From positions 186,001 to 250,000 of the forward strand of contig JAKUHH010000126.1 in the NCBI GenBank assembly GCA_022701365.1: a stretch of 64,000 bases of DNA. Reading direction: 5' to 3'. The stretch is from Mycocentrospora acerina (Eukaryota; Ascomycota; Dothideomycetes; Pleosporales). Positions 39,393-48,099 of the stretch are shown here, in pieces (within the stretch, counting starts at the first letter, position 1; every line of letters begins with the position of its first letter). The position numbers were made by a program, and so were the translations under genes. The notes below the pieces were generated by a model. It did no database searches, was not told where the DNA came from, and saw only the letters and a program-made list of their open reading frames with translations.

Positions 39393-41195
39393 TCAATCGT
39401 CCATTTCCGGCATTAGCTCATCATCATCAATGAGATCTGGGTCGACCTTGTCGCCCAGATCCAGATCCTCCAGAAACGACCTCCCCTTCAACTCGTTTGG
39501 AAGATAGTCTTGCTTAACCCTCCCATCTACATAGTGTGGATTATACTTGTAATCCACCCCGTAGCCCATGTCCTTCATTAGCCGTGTGGGCGCATTCCTC
39601 AGATGGTAAGGTATAGGCAGTGCGGCGACACCTGGTTCCTTGAGCGCGTCCATGGCGTTGTTGAGCGCTCTGTATGCGCGGGTTGATTTGGGCGAGAGAG
39701 ACAGGGCGGTGACGGCGTGTGCGAGGTTGATGCGACACTCGGGCATGCCAATTGTCTCGCAGGCAGCATACGTGGCGATGGCGAGGGAGAGCATCGAGTT
39801 GTCTGCAAGGCCAATGTCTTCGGATGCGGCGACAATGAGGCGGCGGGCAATGAAGCGGGCGTCTTCACCTGACTCGAGCATGCGCGAGAGATAGTAGAGG
39901 GCGGCGTCGGGGTCGGAGCCGCGGATGGACTTGTGCATGGCGGAGATTGTGTTGTGGTGCTGCTCGCCTGCGCGGTCGTAGACGAGGGTTTTGGTAAGAC
40001 TCTGCTGCATCTTTTCCTTTGTCATGGAGGCGTCTTTGCACAGGCTCATGGCGAGCTCAAGGAGGTTGAGGGCGGTACGGGCGTCGCCGTCGGAGAATCG
40101 GGCCAAGTATTGGAGCATGGGGGTGTCGAGGATGGGCGAGGTACACTCTTGGGCTGCCATGGCGCGCTGGAGGATGCGGACAAGGTCGTGCTCGCCGAGG
40201 TCGTCGAGGGTAAAGGTGCGGCATCGGGAGAGGAGGGCCGAGGCGATCTTGAACGAGGGATTCTCCGTGGTGGCGGCGATGAGGGTGATTGTGCCCGACT
40301 CGACTGGGGCGAGAAAGGGCTCCTGCTGTGTCTTGGAGAAGCGGTGCAGCTCGTCGCAGAAGACGATTGTGCGGCGGCCGGTGAGCTGCAGGTCGCGGGC
40401 GGCGTCGGCAAAGATCTTGCGGACCTCTTCGAGCTTTGTGCTGGTGCTGTTGATCTCGACAAAGCGGGCGCCCGAGGTGTTGGCAATCAGGCGGGCAATG
40501 GTCGTCTTGCCGGTGCCGGGCCGCCCCCAGAGCACCATGGACGGCGGGCGGCCGTCGTCGATGAGGGCGCGCAGAAGGCCACCGCGGCCGACCAGCGCCT
40601 GGCCACAGACGTCGTCGAGGGTTGTTGGGCGCATGCGCTCGGCGAGCGGCATGGCGTCGTGGACGGCCTTGAGCCGGGGGCGCTTGGCAGGGCCATTGGG
40701 GGCAAAAGAGTGCTTGGTGGTATTGTCAAGGGGGCGGTTGGTGGAGTCGTCGAGGGGGGGCTTGGCAAGGTCGTCGAGGGGGGGCTTGGTAAGGTCGTCG
40801 AGGGAGGACTTGGAAATGTCGTCAAAGGAGCGCTTGGTGGCGGGCGGTGTCTGTGAGTGTTGTTCAAGCAGTGTCTGTGAGCGTTGCTCAAGCAGTGTCT
40901 GTGAGCGTTGTACAAGCGTTGTGGCCGACGGGGTGTTGGTGTGGGGGTGACTCTGGCTGTGACTCTGGCTCTGGTTCTGGCTGTGACTTTGGCTCTGGCT
41001 CGAGGGCTTACGGGCTGCGGGCGTGAAGAAGCTGTGTGGCTTGGCGGGGTTGGCCGTGGTGGCAGCAGCAGCAGCAGTGACACCACCACCAGCGACGACA
41101 CCACCAACGTGGTCGCTGCAGGCGCTGTCAAGGTGCTCGTTGATCTTGTCGTCGGCGACGGGCTTGCCGCAGATGGGGCAGTCGACCATGTCCAT
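39393..41195 (-). CDS. MGS1: Mgs1/WRNIP1-type AAA+ ATPase
   Basis: One exon of 600 residues from ATG 41195 (MDMVDCPICGKPVADDKIN). The start is a UBZ4-type ubiquitin-binding zinc finger (Cys6, Cys9, His21, Cys26). A Ser/Gln and repeat-rich linker follows, then the AAA+ core: GRPGTGKTTIARLIAN (Walker A, 224-231), TIVFCDELHRFSKTQQE (Walker B), ATTENPSFKIASALLSRC (sensor 1 and Arg finger). The C-terminal tetramerisation domain reads EDIGLADNSMLSLA and PYHLRNAPTRLMKDMGYG. This is the RarA/Mgs1/WRNIP1 family, which acts at stalled replication forks in the nucleus. The linker holds two sets of 8-residue repeats: QRSQTLLE three times (about 95-118) and LDDLTKPP-type five times (about 124-161). Both have a 24-bp period. 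The 3' stop lies close to a degenerate duplication. Confidence 0.94.
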   Translation of the reverse strand: MDMVDCPICGKPVADDKINEHLDSACSDHVGGVVAGGGVTAAAAATTANPAKPHSFFTPAARKPSSQSQSHSQNQSQSHSQSHPHTNTPSATTLVQRSQTLLEQRSQTLLEQHSQTPPATKRSFDDISKSSLDDLTKPPLDDLAKPPLDDSTNRPLDNTTKHSFAPNGPAKRPRLKAVHDAMPLAERMRPTTLDDVCGQALVGRGGLLRALIDDGRPPSMVLWGRPGTGKTTIARLIANTSGARFVEINSTSTKLEEVRKIFADAARDLQLTGRRTIVFCDELHRFSKTQQEPFLAPVESGTITLIAATTENPSFKIASALLSRCRTFTLDDLGEHDLVRILQRAMAAQECTSPILDTPMLQYLARFSDGDARTALNLLELAMSLCKDASMTKEKMQQSLTKTLVYDRAGEQHHNTISAMHKSIRGSDPDAALYYLSRMLESGEDARFIARRLIVAASEDIGLADNSMLSLAIATYAACETIGMPECRINLAHAVTALSLSPKSTRAYRALNNAMDALKEPGVAALPIPYHLRNAPTRLMKDMGYGVDYKYNPHYVDGRVKQDYLPNELKGRSFLEDLDLGDKVDPDLIDDDELMPEMDD

Positions 41196-41754
41196 TTCAC
41201 GTCATATGGGGGAGGCCATAGGCCGTAGGTCACATGTCAGGCCACACACGAATATATACAGATATACAGGTCATGCCAGGTCAAGTCATTCCACGTCGCG
41301 TCGCGTCGCCTGGGCACTTTGACGCGACGCGACGGTGGCAGTCAGTGCTTGGCAAGGGCAGTCGGCGGCGGCCCGTGTCGAGTGCCGGTGCTAGCCAATG
41401 GCAGTGGGTGACAGTCGGTGCTTGGCAATGGCAGTCGGTGGCAGTCGGTGGCAGTCAGTGACAGTCAGTGGCAGGTGCCAGCGCCAGCCAATGCCAGTCA
41501 GCGGCAGTGCCGGTGCCAGTGCCAGCGCCAGTCAGTGCCAGTGCCAGCCAACCCCACCGCCAGCCAATCAGCGCCAACAACCCACGCTCGCTTGACCACG
41601 GCAGCTGCTGGAGCACGCAATACGCAGTCGCAATGCACGCAGCGCTGCAAACCATGCAGATTGTGCAGACCATGCCGGCGATGCACAGCCTGGCCCTCTC
41701 CCCGCCGTGACTAGCTATACATGTGTCTACCTCTACATTCAACTCCAGCGTGAC
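41196..41754. other. Divergent intergenic region with a minisatellite
   Basis: About 560 bp between Mgs1 (minus) and the kynurenine aminotransferase (plus). It is GC-rich and largely made of the repeat listed separately. A long minus frame (41455-42792) is the antisense shadow of the aminotransferase. Confidence 0.6.
41331..41560 (+). repeat. Degenerate CAGT-rich minisatellite
   Basis: An array of short units of the type GGCAGTCGGTG / GACAGTCAGTG occupies 41331-41475. It then changes to GCCAGTGCCAGC-type units up to about 41555. Units vary in length from 6 to 12 bp, so the array is degenerate. It lies in the shared promoter of Mgs1 and the aminotransferase. Confidence 0.75.
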
Positions 41755-43161
41755 ATGAACACCATCGCAACCAGACTCGGCACCACCTTCACCACCACCA
41801 TCCCCATCCCCACCCTCACTCGCTGCCCCGCCAACCTGACCCTCACTCGCTACCCCGCCAACTTCACCCGCCCCATGTCGGCCACGACGCGCCAGGGCGA
41901 GCCCTTCAAGCCGGCAAGGCGAGTCGCCGGCCAGAAGCAGGACGTCTGGTCCATTGTCAACGAGGCCGCCGCCGCCTCGCCCGTCCAGCCCATTGTCAAC
42001 ATGGGCCAGGGCTTCTTTGGCTACAACCCCCCCAAATTTGTCCTTGACGCCGCAAAGGCCGCCCTCGACAAGGTCGACTGCAACCAGTACTCGCCCACAA
42101 AGGGCCGCCCCCGCCTGCGCAAGGCCATTGCCGACGCCTACTCGCCCTTTTTTGGCCGCGCCATCGACCCCGAGACCGACGTCACAATCACCACGGGCGC
42201 CAACGAGGGCATGCTCAGCGCCTTCATGGCCTTTCTCGAGCAGGGCGACGAGGTCATCGTCTTTGAGCCCTTCTTCGACCAGTATATTTCCAACATTGAA
42301 ATGCCCAGCGGCAAGGTCGTCTACGTGCCCATGCACCCCCCTAAGGACGGCGCCACAAAGACCACCTCGGCCGCTGAATGGTCCGTCGACATGGCCGAGT
42401 TCGAGGCCGCCATCACCCCCAACACGCGCATGATTGTTCTCAACTCCCCACACAACCCCATTGGCAAGGTCTTCTCCAAGCCCGAGCTCGAGGCCATTGG
42501 CGCCATTTGCGTCAAACACAACATCATCATCCTCTCCGACGAGGTCTACGACCGTTTGTACTACGTCCCTTTTACCCGCGTCGCCACCCTCTCCCCGGAA
42601 ATTGCACGCCTCACCCTCACCGTTGGCTCGGGCGGAAAAGTCTTTTATGCCACCGGCTGGCGCGTTGGCTGGCTCATTGGGCCTGAGCACTTGATCAAAT
42701 ACGTCAGCGCCGCCCACACTCGCATCTGCTACAGTAGCGTCTCCCCTCTGCAAGAAGCCACTGCCATTGGCTTTGAGCAAGCCCCGGCCCACAACTTCTG
42801 GGAGGAATCAAAGCGCGATATGAAGGCCAAGATTGACAAGTTCACTGCAGTCTTTGACGAACTATCCCTTCCTTACTCGGACCCCGAGGGCGGATACTTT
42901 GTCCTTGTCAACATGGCCAAAGTCCAACTTCCACAAGACTATGATTTCCCACCCCACGTGGCCGAGCGACCACGCGACTTTAAACTAAGCTGGTTCCTCA
43001 TCAAAGAACTCGGTGTTGCCGCAATTCCCCCAACAGAGTTCTTCACCCCGGAGAATGCCCATATTGTCGAGGACTGGCTACGCTTTGCAATCTGTAAGGA
43101 GGATGCCGTGCTGGAGACTGCTGTGGAGAGGTTGAGGGGTTTGAAAAAATACATTAAATAA
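41755..43161 (+). CDS. BNA3: Kynurenine-oxoglutarate aminotransferase (Bna3-like)
   Basis: One exon of 468 residues from ATG 41755 (MNTIATRLGTTFTTTIP). The frame is open upstream but has no ATG. Class-I aminotransferase features are NMGQGFFGYNPPKFVLDAAK, TGANEGMLSAFMAF, LNSPHNPIGKVF, LSDEVYDRLYY and GGKVFYATGWRVGW, where Lys295 should bind PLP. This matches kynurenine aminotransferase/cysteine-S-conjugate beta-lyase (yeast Bna3), which makes kynurenic acid. The first 40 residues are rich in Thr, Arg and lack acids, a likely mitochondrial presequence, and include a duplicated LTRCPANLT / LTRYPANFT. A second Met at residue 41 (MSATTRQGEPF) lies just before the conserved part and would give a cytosolic form. 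Codon use is strongly C-ending, more than in its neighbours. Confidence 0.92.
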   Translation: MNTIATRLGTTFTTTIPIPTLTRCPANLTLTRYPANFTRPMSATTRQGEPFKPARRVAGQKQDVWSIVNEAAAASPVQPIVNMGQGFFGYNPPKFVLDAAKAALDKVDCNQYSPTKGRPRLRKAIADAYSPFFGRAIDPETDVTITTGANEGMLSAFMAFLEQGDEVIVFEPFFDQYISNIEMPSGKVVYVPMHPPKDGATKTTSAAEWSVDMAEFEAAITPNTRMIVLNSPHNPIGKVFSKPELEAIGAICVKHNIIILSDEVYDRLYYVPFTRVATLSPEIARLTLTVGSGGKVFYATGWRVGWLIGPEHLIKYVSAAHTRICYSSVSPLQEATAIGFEQAPAHNFWEESKRDMKAKIDKFTAVFDELSLPYSDPEGGYFVLVNMAKVQLPQDYDFPPHVAERPRDFKLSWFLIKELGVAAIPPTEFFTPENAHIVEDWLRFAICKEDAVLETAVERLRGLKKYIK

Positions 43162-43196
43162 ATTATAGATGAATCTGAACGGTTAATGAGCTATTT

Positions 43197-43237
43197 AGAA
43201 GAAGAAGAAGAAGAAGAAGAAAAAGAAGAGGAAGAAA
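43197..43237 (+). repeat. (GAA)n microsatellite
   Basis: Seven perfect GAA units followed by a degenerate purine run, 36 bp after the kynurenine aminotransferase stop codon, in its probable 3' untranslated region. Confidence 0.85.
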
Positions 43238-43476
43238 AATAGATGAGAATGAATAAATGTATGAATTATTGAGAGATTGCAATCAAAATGTAAACATGGT
43301 CCTATATCAAGATTTCAAATTAGTTATTAAAAATTATTTTTTGAACTGACAGCACTTGCTGGTCTGACTCGGATTTGTTTCGGTCTTGTCTTGGCTCTTA
43401 CCTCATCAGCAAACGCCCTCCAAGATCTGAGTAACTCTTGACTTGATTTGACTTGACTAAACACACTACTAAATAA

Positions 43477-43552
43477 CTCACTCACTCACTCACTCACTCA
43501 CTCACTCAATCAATCAATCAATCGATCAATCAATCAATCAATCAATCAATCA
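43477..43552 (+). repeat. (ACTC)n-(AATC)n compound microsatellite
   Basis: About eight ACTC units run directly into about eleven AATC units, with one ATCG variant in the middle. Confidence 0.92.
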
Positions 43553-43634
43553 CCAAGTCTTGATAGAAATTGAACATGATGGATTGCATAATCTTAATCT
43601 CACATTCATCTTCACTCCTAAGTCACCTTAACCT

Positions 43635-43764
43635 TTACTCTCAATTCACTTATATCGTTACTCTCAATTCACTTATATCGTTACTCTCAATTCACCTTCA
43701 TCGTTACTCTCAATTCACCTTCATCGTTACTCTCAATTCACCTTCATCGTTACTCTCAATTCAC
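43635..43764 (+). repeat. 23-bp tandem array ending on the DPH1 stop codon
   Basis: Units start TTACTCTCAATTCAC and continue with CTTATATCG (copies 1 and 2) or CTTCATCG-type (copies 3 to 5). Copies begin at 43635, 43658, 43681, 43704 and 43727; a sixth, cut at 15 bp, covers 43750-43764. That last partial copy contains the DPH1 stop codon (43761-43763). Confidence 0.93.
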
Positions 43765-45231
43765 ACAACACCCCTGACATTCTCCGCCGTTGTCCTCCCT
43801 AACCCCTCCTTGGCATAGAAATCCATCGGATACAAATTCTTCCTTGCTCTATCCTGCACTCCTCCTTCACCCTGCTCCTCCAACCACGGCGCATCCCGCA
43901 CACCCAGCGTAACAAGTGCTTCGTACGGACTCAGCAGCGGCTTGGGAAACGCATACCCCCAGTCGATGCTCAGTCGCGGACACGCTATCTGCACCCATGC
44001 ATCAACATCCCCCATCATCGCCAGCTTCCCCGGGAATATCTCCGACAACAACAAATTTACGCATGTAATCCCTTGCCGCTTGAGTTCATTCTCAATAAGC
44101 TCCAGCGTGTGCGGATTCCCCTGCCGGCCAAGCGCCCCGAGAATCACACCCCATGTTCGAGCCTTTCTTGCAGTAAGAATAGCTGTCCGGCGCAGGTCAT
44201 ACAGAGAATCATGCTCGTACGTCTCGTGCGTGAGGCGTCGTGAATAAGGGTCGTAGCGGTAGGCGGGTAGAGAGGGGTTGGCAATCATGGCGCTTTCAAG
44301 GTGGAATCGACCGTCGCCAAGGTAAAGGATCAAGTCTGCCACTTCTTCTTCTTTGCCCTTGGCGTTGAATTGTCCTGGTTTGATAGCCATCGAGGGGGAT
44401 GTGCAGCCGAGGATTTCGCCTTTGGACAGGGGCGCGATTTGCGGGACAAGCGGGTTGTAGCCTTCTCGGCGCAGAATTGGCACGATGCCGTGGATGGTGG
44501 CGTTGAATTGAATCGTACCAACTAGGGCAATTGTCTTTCCCACAGGAAAATTCTGCGTGATTGTATTGACGAGATGCGTCGTGTCGATGCTAATGGAGAC
44601 AAAGATGTATAGAGTGGCAATCTTGGTGACGGCAACAGGTATCAAACAACTGTGCGCATAGTGGATGAGGAGGTCGCAGCCCAGCGCTCTCGCCGTGTAG
44701 TCGTCAATGCAACAGGCGCCATATGTCACATCGCCCATAATCAGCGTCGAGATACCGGGACAAAATTGCGTCAGAATGTCTGACAAGGTCGTCGCGAACA
44801 GCAGCAGACCCTCAGGCAGCTGCAGCGCTATCGACCTTGCCCCCGATGTCCGTATGCGGTGAATACATTTGTGTACCTCGAAGTTGTAGTTTGGGGGCAG
44901 CAGCGCAATCGCTTCGTTGATGTCCTTGTCGTGGAGGATCGAGTCGGGGAGCGCGTTCAGCGCGCGAGCGGTACGGCGAGGCTGGGCCACTATTGTCTTT
45001 GTCAGTCCCGTGTATAATTCCTAATCTCTATGCGGGCTGCCTCACACCTTGTATCGCGCTCGAATCCTCAATATTCGCATTAGGATCTGCCTGCTGCTGC
45101 TCCCCCGCCTTCTGCGCCGTCCTCCTACCCACAAAGCGACGTTTTGGCTGCCTGGGTGCGGCTACAGGCTCTTCAGCAATACCATCGTCCACTTCTGGCC
45201 CCAGGTTGGTGGCTGCGCGGTCTTCCTCCAT
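43761..45231 (-). CDS. DPH1: Diphthamide biosynthesis protein 1
   Basis: Exons 45048-45231 and 43761-44989 with a 58-nt intron (GTGTGAGG donor, branch CTGAC, acceptor AATAG) give 470 residues. Family motifs are IALQLPEGLLLFATTLSDIL, MGDVTYGACCIDDYTAR, CDLLIHYAHSCLIPV, GTIQFNATIHGIVPIL and QIACPRLSIDWGYAF. One Cys from each of the three Cys-bearing motifs (GAC, HSC, IAC) should bind the 4Fe-4S cluster of this non-classical radical-SAM enzyme. With Dph2 and Dph3/Dph4 it transfers 3-amino-3-carboxypropyl from SAM to His699-type histidine of elongation factor 2, the first step of diphthamide. The N-terminal 60 residues are charged and disordered with a basic KRRFVGRR motif. The protein ends in NVRGVV, encoded next to a 23-bp tandem array. 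Confidence 0.94.
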
Positions 45232-46026
45232 TTTTCGCGTGGCGTGATGGTCGAGTTGAGCGTGTCGCGGGGTCCAAAATATATTTACTTTGTAGCGGGG
45301 AAGAACTCTAACATTGAACCTTGTTCCCTCACTTTCACAGCAACACCGAGTTAGGAATTGGGCAAATTTTTAAACATAATTTACAACCTTAGTCTCACTC
45401 TGACGAAGACTTTTCCATCCCAGGTGAAGCGATAAGTAAAACATCTAGTCACTTCTTTTTGCTGTAAATCTTTGATCTCCAGTGACTGGCACGCCATATT
45501 CTCTAGTTGAATATTCACGCTTGCAGCACGAGGCAGTGGAGCGACAAAGGTTCACCATGCTTTTTTTTGACCAAAGCATAATATCTAGTCAATACCCTTA
45601 CACTCACATTTTGTCAATTGGTCTTGGGATATTTATGAGGGGGGTCCAAGTTAGGCCACCAACAGCTGGAAACGCGTCAAGAAAAATCTTGAAGAATGTA
45701 CTAGAAGGGGTGGAGATTCAGTGGGAAGTGTTTGATATGATGCTTGAGAGAACTTATCAGGATGTAGAAGAAAATTCGAGACATGGGGTATGGGGATCGT
45801 TCTGCTGGGAGGTCCGCAAGCTGTCATTATATGCTTATTTTTTGTTTCTAAAATTGGTGTTTAAATATGTAAATTAGCTTCCAATATAAGGTGTTCCAAG
45901 TAAACAAATGAAAGCAATTAATATTCATGACTTAACGCACTGCACAAGGTACGCCCAAGACCCCGATCGGCATGCTTACAGACATGTGAACAAACCCCTT
46001 GAGGGTGCATCAAGTTCTCTGACCAT
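45232..46026. other. Intergenic between DPH1 and the deacetylase
   Basis: About 800 bp. It contains the DPH1 promoter and a doubtful 106-codon frame listed separately. AT-rich towards the right end (45830-45930). Confidence 0.4.
45557..45877 (+). CDS. Possible small protein, doubtful
   Basis: An ATG-started frame of 106 codons (MLFFDQSIISSQYPYTHIL) in a gap with no other gene. It has a varied composition with charged helices (RKILKNVLEGVEIQWEVF) and a hydrophobic end (LSLYAYFLFLKLVFKYVN) that could be a tail anchor. No relative is recognised and no splice or promoter evidence supports it. It may be chance. Confidence 0.22.
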   Translation: MLFFDQSIISSQYPYTHILSIGLGIFMRGVQVRPPTAGNASRKILKNVLEGVEIQWEVFDMMLERTYQDVEENSRHGVWGSFCWEVRKLSLYAYFLFLKLVFKYVN

Positions 46027-47556
46027 CTATCCTCTTACTTCCCCATCGTCTTCCCTTGCACCAATCTCCTCTTCCTTGTCCCAAACTTTGTGTCCAGCAA
46101 TCCACGTCTGCAACACTTCGCCCTGGTCATTCAATACCGTTAGATCTGCTCTCCGTCCCGCTCTTAAAATTCCTCTGCCACCCTCCCCGTCGACACCCAT
46201 GAATGCCGCTACATTTTCTGTCACTGTTCCCACGGCCTCTGCAATACCACAACCAGACCACTCCATCAAGTTCCTCACACTCTGCTGCAGCGGAATACAT
46301 CCTCCAATAAGTGTATCAGTCCCTACGATTGTTGCTCGAGTCCCAACTTTTGTCTGTTCAAATGGAATCTGCGTATGTCCTGGGTATGTCCCGTCAGGGA
46401 GCGAGGCAAGTTCAATACTGTCCGTTACAAGAATTGAGCGCTTCCGATTTGCGCGGTAAAGAAGCGAGACTGTATTTGGATGGAGGTGCTCGCCGTCTGC
46501 TATGATGGTGTAGTATGGTGGCGGGGGATCATGTGTCTCTGGAAGAGAAATGAGGCCCGCTAATCCAGGTTCCCGGGATGTCAACGGGGCCATAGCGTTA
46601 AGTGTATGGGTCAGCCCTGTTGCTCCTGCCCGCAGGCCGAGGAGGCCGTCGTTGTAGGTGGCAGTGGAATGGCCAAGAGAGACTTTGATGCCATTCGATG
46701 TGAGGTTACGAATTAATGGATTTGAAAAGGGTAGCTCTGGTGCAAGGGTTACGAGTCTAATAGCGTCATGTATGTTTGCCGCGCCGTAGATAGTAGAGGG
46801 GGTGGTGTCGCAAGAGTGGAAGAGGGAGGCGTCGTGGGCGCCCTTCTTGATGGAATTCAGGTAAGGGCCCTCCACATGGGCGCCCAGAAGTGAGGCAGAT
46901 TGGGGAATTATTCGTGGAGTAAGAGAGGGAAGAAGCTATAAGGTGTCAGCTTCAATGGCTTGTGAGATGTGCGATTGAAAGATTGTGGTAGAATAATAAT
47001 AATCAACAAGCACGATGGGGGTTAGGGAAAGTTGTAGGATATACGAAATCAAATTGTGATTGAGTATTGATAGTAAGCTATGGAAAATTTGAACTGTACA
47101 TGAAGTTTTCGCTAGAATGTGGAAGCTTGAAACTTCTATGAATTGTTCTAATTGCCTCCGCGGACGCTGAATAGTGTCTCTCCCCCGAACCACTGATCTT
47201 GCTCGTGTGAAATACGCACTGACCTTTTGGAACTCTTCTGCCTTGACAGTAGCAACGGTAGCCCAAAACCCGGTGACGCCCTGTGTCGCGTAGTACCTTG
47301 CGATGTTGTCTACTTTCTTTGAGTAACTTGCCACGCCCTCGGAGTGTGTAAAATGAAAGCCATCAGCGCCGTTTGTATGGAGCTCCAAGAACCCAGGAGC
47401 GATGATGTTGTCATCTAGATCTATGGCTTCACCCCCAATGTACCCGTCTCTTTTCAGAATCAAGCCAGTCTCATCGGAAATGACGAGATGGTCTTCAACA
47501 AGCTGTCCGTCGAGAATATAGCGACAATTTGTGAATAGGGTGAACCAGCCCGACAT
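46027..47556 (-). CDS. N-acetylglucosamine-6-phosphate deacetylase
   Basis: Exons 47224-47556 and 46027-46935 give 413 residues. The 288-nt intron is long for this window (GTCAGT donor, CTGACACC branch, TTATAG acceptor) but has stops in all frames. The N-terminal strand region reads FTNCRYILDGQLVEDHLVI, then APGFLELHTNGADGFHFTH. The amidohydrolase barrel shows GAHVEGPYLN (metal-binding Glu), KVSLGHSTATYNDG and GLTHTLNAMAPLTSREPG (metal His residues) and SILVTDSIELASLPDG (catalytic Asp). The end 'KADLTVLND'-like stretch (RRADLTVLNDQGEVLQTWIA) closes the composite beta domain. The enzyme removes acetate from GlcNAc-6-P in chitin-derived sugar catabolism, usually with a deaminase and transporter encoded nearby; no such partners are visible here. 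It is cytosolic and divergent from Mug190. Confidence 0.88.
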
Positions 47557-48099
47557 GTCGAGGACTTTTCAATGTTCTGTAGCGGGAGATTTGTGAGACA
47601 CATTGGCGAGGGACGGATCGGATGTTGTTTCGAGGTTGAGGTGCCCCGCTGTGGCTGACAAGCCGCAATTGGCTACTGCTTCCCGCGTCGATCTCCAATT
47701 CAAGTACGTCACGGCGATCAAAGCCAACTTTTGCGATGCGCAGGCCAGGATTATTGGACGAGGCAAGGCCATAAGTGGATTTTACTGTCCGTGTTGTGCA
47801 GCAGCAAGCTGTATGTTGAACGCGTCCTAAAGAAAGCGATTCGTGGCGGCGGATGTGCTTGTTGCGGGCCATTTGAGATGTAGATGATGTCATTTGGTTT
47901 ACGCCGAGACGTACCATCCAACGCGACCCTTATATATTCCTGCTTTCGTGAGCCGTGTGAATGTCTCCCCGCTTTATTTGTCTTCCGCCACTCTCTACCT
48001 TGCACTTGCAGTCTCTTCTTGACTTGCGTTTTCATTTACACCCAGGCCCCGCCTGCATTGACTTCAATTTCGTCAGCTGGGCAGGGAGAACAGATCAAC
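47557..48099. other. Divergent promoter region, deacetylase / Mug190
   Basis: About 540 bp between two divergent genes. A TATATA-type box (CTTATATATTCC) lies near 47930, about 170 bp before the Mug190 ATG. Open frames here look like chance. Confidence 0.5.

Larger units (their letters stand above)
43162..43760. other. Convergent intergenic region made largely of simple repeats
   Basis: About 600 bp between the aminotransferase and DPH1 stops. It contains a (GAA)n run, an (ACTC)n-(AATC)n run and a 23-bp tandem array, all listed separately. No coding frame with support. Confidence 0.7.

Noticed and set aside
39933..40950. Two long plus-strand frames (307 and 319 codons)
   Set aside because: Antisense shadows of the GC-rich Mgs1 gene, rich in Gly/Val/Glu or Arg/Ser as expected for shadow frames.
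41455..42792. 445-codon minus-strand frame
   Set aside because: Antisense shadow of the kynurenine aminotransferase, made open by its strong C-ending codon use; Gly/Asp/Val-rich composition with no domain.
43477..43764. Possible CRISPR-like array
   Set aside because: These are tandem repeats without unique spacers, in a eukaryote.
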